64,000 nucleotides of DNA from contig NZ_MQUR01000033.1 of the NCBI RefSeq assembly GCF_001953875.1, positions 1 through 64,000 on the forward strand. The letters run 5' to 3'. The notes beneath the pieces are model-generated. The model was not told the origin of the DNA. It ran no database searches and saw only the letters and a list, made by a program, of their open reading frames with translations. Every line of letters begins with the position of its first letter. The first letter of the stretch is position 1. This DNA is from Streptomyces amritsarensis. Lineage in GTDB: Bacteria > Actinomycetota > Actinomycetes > Streptomycetales > Streptomycetaceae. Position numbers and translations under genes: made by a program. This document shows, piece by piece, positions 60,953 through 64,000 of this stretch.

Positions 60953-61804
60953 TCAGTCCGGTTCCCGGTGGTGCCGGGCGTCGTCCCGGGGGAGGAGGCC
61001 GCTGTGCCGCAGGCGTCGCAGTGTGAGGTGCTCGTGCACGAGGCGGCCGACGAGCGCGCCGCCGTAGACCACGAAGCCGACGCCGACGAGCCAGGACTGG
61101 ACCACCAGCAGCGTCCCGAACGGGCCGTAGGTCACGGCGTTGGACGCGATGAGCGGGGAGAACACCAGTTGCGAGAAGATCCGCAGCCCCAGCAGCCCGA
61201 GGCTGGTCGTCACCGCTCCCGGTACCAGGGCCCGCCAGCGGACCCGGCCGCCGAGCAGCAGACGCTGCGAGGCGACGAAGAACAGGCAGGTGCCGAGGAG
61301 GTCGCCGAGCGTGCCGAGGACCGTGCCGAGGCCGTCGTCCGACGGGGCGGGGATCACCACGAGCAGCGCGAGGTAGCAGACCAGCATGGCGAGCCAGACC
61401 ACGTGCCGCCACATGGTGTGCCACCGGGCGGTCGGCAGGTCCCACACCTTCTCGTAGCCGGTCTGCACGGCCGCCCCGAAGGTCAGGCCGAACACGGCGA
61501 GCGCGGCCAGACCGAAGGCGGTGGTCCGCTCCAGCGCCGTGTCCGCCGCGCCGAAGACCATCTCGATGCTGGTCCGCGAGGACGCCGTCACGCCGAGGGC
61601 CTGACCGAGCCAGCGGCCGAACCCCGAGCCGCTCCCGGGTGCCGCGGCGGCCACGACCACCAGCAGCGGGACCAGGGTGAGGAAGCCGAGGGCCGCGAAG
61701 CCCATGGCCCGGTGCATCAGCTCCATCTCCCGGCCACGGCTCCAGGCCAGCCCGGCGTAGGAGCCCTGGAGCCGGTCGTGGAGCCGCCGGAGGGTCGAGG
61801 TCAC
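60953..61804 (-). CDS. YihY/BrkB-family membrane protein
   Basis: A 283-residue protein with six membrane helices and the YihY/BrkB core: a helix pair at the N-terminus (MHRAMGFAALGFLTLVPLLVVVAAA), a GYEKVWDLP loop, and a C-terminal YGPFGTLLVVQSWLVGVGFVVYGGALVG. The family (sometimes wrongly called ribonuclease BN) has no settled function, with roles in envelope or efflux proposed. The GTG at 61804 is the start; no strong ribosome binding site is visible. Unrelated neighbours. Confidence 0.8.
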   Translation of the reverse strand: MTSTLRRLHDRLQGSYAGLAWSRGREMELMHRAMGFAALGFLTLVPLLVVVAAAAPGSGSGFGRWLGQALGVTASSRTSIEMVFGAADTALERTTAFGLAALAVFGLTFGAAVQTGYEKVWDLPTARWHTMWRHVVWLAMLVCYLALLVVIPAPSDDGLGTVLGTLGDLLGTCLFFVASQRLLLGGRVRWRALVPGAVTTSLGLLGLRIFSQLVFSPLIASNAVTYGPFGTLLVVQSWLVGVGFVVYGGALVGRLVHEHLTLRRLRHSGLLPRDDARHHREPD

Positions 61805-62450
61805 GCCTCATGCACTACCCGGACGGGCCCGTCGGCTCCCGGGAGCCGGGCACAAATGGGACCGAAGGGGTGGTTTCGAGCGGCTGCTCCGGTTCGTGGG
61901 CGGGCCCGGACGGCACACCTTGCCCTCGGCCGGCGGCGCGTCGCCGGCCAGGCAGAGCCCGAAGAGGTCGACGGGGCCCGGCAGCTCACCCCCGGACCGG
62001 CGGCGGGCGGCGGGCGGCGTCGCGAGGGCGGGTGCCGCCGGCGGCGCGGCGGACATCGCGAGCCGCCGGGCGGTTCCCCGTCCCCATCCCCGTTCCCGCG
62101 CTCGTCCCCGTCCCTGATGCCGCACGGCGTCCGCCGGCCCGGGGGTCCGCCGGTTTGCCGGCCCGGGGGTCTGGGGGCCGGGCTGGGGGCGAGGGCCGGC
62201 CTGTCCCCGCGGCTGGCAGGCAGGCCCGCGCCCCCGGCCTGCGCGCGCAGCGGGCGGCAGCCCGTCCCGGGCGGCCGCTGGCGCGGCTGGCCATCCGGTC
62301 GAGGGCACGGTGAGGGCAGTCGCCAGCCCGGTCCTCGGAAGCCGGGCGCGCGCAACAGGGCGGAGGCGGCCATCGCCGCGTGCGAGGCGGGCCCGGTACC
62401 TGCGGGCCCCCGCTGACGCCCCGCCCGCACCGTCTGGTCAACTGGGGCGC
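61805..62450. other. Long intergenic region, no supported gene
   Basis: No gene is convincing in these 646 bases. A minus-strand stretch ending LPGPVDLFGLCLAGDAPPAEGKVC (about 61911-61985) has more natural codon use than its surroundings and might be a remnant. The plus strand repeats GCCGGCCCGGGGGTC twice (about 62133 and 62158). No promoter or terminator can be assigned with confidence. Confidence 0.4.
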
Positions 62451-63020
62451 ATGACGCGCACCCTGTACCTCCTCTGTTCCGCAGCCCCACCGGTCTTTGA
62501 CATCGCCCGCGTGATCGAGGACGCGCAGGCACGCGGCTGGGACGTGTGCCTCGGCCTGACCCCCACGGCGGCCCACTGGCTCGCGGAGGGCACCGACGGC
62601 CTGGCCGCGCTCACAGGACACCCGGTCCGCAGCCGGTACAAGCAGCCAGCCGATCCGGACGTCTGGCCCGTCGCGGACGCGATCCTGGTCGCCCCGGCCA
62701 CGTTCAACACGGTCAACGCCTGGGCCCTCGGACTCACCGACCGGTTCGTCGCCGGGGTGGCCGCCGAGGCCATCGGCAAGGGCACTCCGCTCGCCGTCAT
62801 GCCGTGCGTGAACTCGGCGTTCGCCCGGCACCCGCAGTTCGAGCAGAGCATCGCCGTCCTGCGCGGCGCGGGGGTCCGGGTGCTGTACGGAGAAGGCGGC
62901 TTCACCCCCCACCCGCCCGGCCTGGGCGGCACGGAACCGTACCCGTGGACCCTCGCCCTGGATGCCGTCGACGATCTGGCCCGCACGCACCCCCGCACGC
63001 AATCCCCGGGCGCACCGTAG
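62451..63020 (+). CDS. HFCD-type flavoprotein
   Basis: A 189-residue FMN-binding protein of the HFCD (homo-oligomeric flavin-containing Cys decarboxylase) family, to which Dfp/CoaC and epidermin-type EpiD belong. The N-terminal LYLLCSAAPPVFDIARVIEDAQ and the substrate-clamp region VAPATFNTVNAWALGLTDRFVAG are typical. It is shorter than Dfp and lacks the C-terminal synthetase domain, so it is not the CoaBC bifunctional enzyme. A partner peptide or substrate is not visible. The ATG at 62451 is chosen; upstream in-frame codons are arginine-rich. Confidence 0.8.
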   Translation: MTRTLYLLCSAAPPVFDIARVIEDAQARGWDVCLGLTPTAAHWLAEGTDGLAALTGHPVRSRYKQPADPDVWPVADAILVAPATFNTVNAWALGLTDRFVAGVAAEAIGKGTPLAVMPCVNSAFARHPQFEQSIAVLRGAGVRVLYGEGGFTPHPPGLGGTEPYPWTLALDAVDDLARTHPRTQSPGAP

Positions 63021-63113
63021 ATCCGGTCCCACATCGTCGAAGTCCCGCCCGGCACGCGGCGCTTGTCGGGTCACGGCGGTGGAGGCCCACACTCGCTCGT
63101 GCGACGCCGGGGC

Positions 63114-63119
63114 TACGCT
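63114..63119 (+). promoter_or_regulatory. -10 box of a probable leaderless promoter
   Basis: TACGCT ends 6 bases before the ATG at 63126, with no ribosome binding site, consistent with leaderless transcription of the phosphotransferase gene. Confidence 0.5.
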
Positions 63120-63125
63120 CGTGGC

Positions 63126-64000
63126 ATGCCGAACCCCGTACCGTTCAACGACGCGCTGCATGCCGCAGTGGGCACCCCCGAGCAGGCCGAAGTCCTCGAC
63201 AGCAGTCCGCGGTCACAGGTGTGGCGGGTGCGGCTTGCCGACCGTCGACTCGTGATCGTCAAGCAGATCACCGACACCGGTGACACGCGCGCCGACGCGC
63301 ACACCCGCTTCGCGCGGGAGGTCGCCGGGCTGCGCCTGGCGGGGCGGGCCACCGGGCCCGCCGTCGCCCCAGCGGTGCTCGCCACCGACCTGCCCTCGCG
63401 GGTGGTGGTCCTGGAGTATCTGGAGGACCTCGGCAGGACGGACGACTGGATGCCGGGGTACGCCGAGTCCCTCGCGCGGCTGCACGCCCTGACCGGACCC
63501 GCCGACGCGGGCGCGCTACCGGTCTGGTCGGGGCCCACGGCCGCCGACGCGGAGTCCTTCCTCGCCCTGGCCAGGGCGCTCGACGTGCCCGTACCGTCCA
63601 CGGTTCCCGAGGAACTCGGCGCTCTCCTGGAGCGGTTGGACCCCTCGCCGTACCATGCGCTGCTCCACGGCGACCCCTGCCCCGGCAATGACCTGCGCAC
63701 CGTCGGCGGCGTCCGCTTCGTCGACTTCGAGCGGGCCTCGCTCGGCAACGGCCTGCACGAACTCGCCTACTTCCGGATCGGCTTCCCCACCTGCTGGTGT
63801 GCCATGTCGGTCACCGCGGCGCCGCTCGCGGAGGTCGAGGCCGTCTACCGGAGCACCTGGCGGGGCCTCACGGGGAAGGACGTGCCCGGTGACCTCGCCG
63901 ACGCGTGCGCCGGCTGGCTGATCCAGGGCGACGCGCTGGTCGAACGGGCCCACCGCGGGACGGCCGACCAGTTCGCGCGGGTGCCCGTCGAGGACTTCGA
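63126..64000 (+). CDS. Aminoglycoside-phosphotransferase-family kinase (3' end outside window)
   Basis: The first 291 residues of a kinase-like phosphotransferase are visible; the frame is open to the window edge, so the gene is cut off. The ATP-site lysine K46 is in LVIVKQI, the catalytic Brenner motif is LLHGDPCPGND (H181, D183, N188), and the metal-binding aspartate is D200 in FVDFE. The family phosphorylates aminoglycosides, sugars, choline or other small substrates; this one could equally be a metabolic kinase. The ATG at 63126 has no ribosome binding site but a TACGCT box 6 bases ahead. Confidence 0.88.
   Translation, partial: MPNPVPFNDALHAAVGTPEQAEVLDSSPRSQVWRVRLADRRLVIVKQITDTGDTRADAHTRFAREVAGLRLAGRATGPAVAPAVLATDLPSRVVVLEYLEDLGRTDDWMPGYAESLARLHALTGPADAGALPVWSGPTAADAESFLALARALDVPVPSTVPEELGALLERLDPSPYHALLHGDPCPGNDLRTVGGVRFVDFERASLGNGLHELAYFRIGFPTCWCAMSVTAAPLAEVEAVYRSTWRGLTGKDVPGDLADACAGWLIQGDALVERAHRGTADQFARVPVEDF

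Noticed and set aside
61808..62308. Minus-strand open frame with LPGPVDLFGLCLAGDAPPAEGK
   Set aside because: Only about 25 codons look natural, the ends are low-complexity, and no ribosome binding site is seen. Kept as a note in the intergenic entry.
1..64000. Prophage, integrative element, antibiotic cluster, CRISPR or tRNA
   Set aside because: No integrase, transposase, polyketide or peptide synthase, repeat-spacer array or tRNA-like fold was found on reading both strands.

Overview
The window is very GC-rich, densely coded actinobacterial DNA. Nearly all reading frames show strong third-position G/C bias, GTG and TTG starts are common, and many neighbouring genes overlap by 4 bases. The gene content (SpoIIE-type phosphatase, TPR kinase, STAND/TPR protein, many small one-component regulators, DUF2236 oxygenase, GH15 trehalase-like enzyme, Tat-exported protein) points to Streptomyces or a close relative. 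No rRNA, tRNA, CRISPR array, integrase or insertion sequence was seen.

Layout. 1-5 kb: a cobalamin-riboswitch-controlled cobalt transporter (cbtBA), an MFS pump, an AlkB-like dioxygenase, a small DUF1232-type membrane protein, and a divergent MarR/DoxX pair with two matching operator-like boxes. 5-10 kb: a GH15 enzyme with a membrane protein partner, then a GAF/PAS/SpoIIE phosphatase. 10-14.3 kb: a DHA2 drug pump divergent from its probable LysR regulator, a SAM methyltransferase and an alpha/beta hydrolase. 14.5-17.8 kb: the threonine-to-glycine module tdh-kbl followed by a LysR gene. 17.9-23.3 kb: an S41 peptidase, a DeoR repressor divergent from a sugar isomerase/class II aldolase operon, and a Tat-signal protein. 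23.4-24.7 kb: an acyl-CoA dehydrogenase behind a KstR-like palindrome. 24.7-33 kb: a lolCDE/MacB-like export locus with two ATPases and two very large FtsX-type permeases; one ATPase has an AbrB-like tail. 33.6-35.5 kb: a Vgb-like beta-propeller and a Mop/TOBE regulator. 35.6-40.2 kb: a tight three-gene operon of DUF2236 oxygenase, TPR-kinase and FAD oxidoreductase. 40.3-42.7 kb: a flavin monooxygenase/deazaflavin enzyme operon divergent from a TetR gene with two palindromic operators. 42.9-50.1 kb: a 1587-residue protein of unknown function, a VOC protein and a membrane-anchored serine hydrolase. 50.4-53.1 kb: a nitronate monooxygenase-like/acyl-CoA synthetase operon behind a palindrome. 53.4-54.5 kb: a ChaA-like antiporter. 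54.9-60.6 kb: the most interesting locus, a small helical protein and a 1736-residue STAND ATPase/TPR protein that share a short glycine/histidine motif, an arrangement like amyloid-signalling effector/receptor pairs. 60.8-64 kb: an acyl-CoA synthetase fragment, a YihY/BrkB protein, a flavoprotein and a phosphotransferase that runs off the end.

The window is mainly many small regulator-plus-target modules. Operators could be proposed for the MarR, DeoR, TetR, KstR-like and riboswitch units, and several genes have TANNNT boxes 6 bases before the start codon, typical of leaderless transcripts. All functions are read from the sequence and family knowledge; no database search was run.
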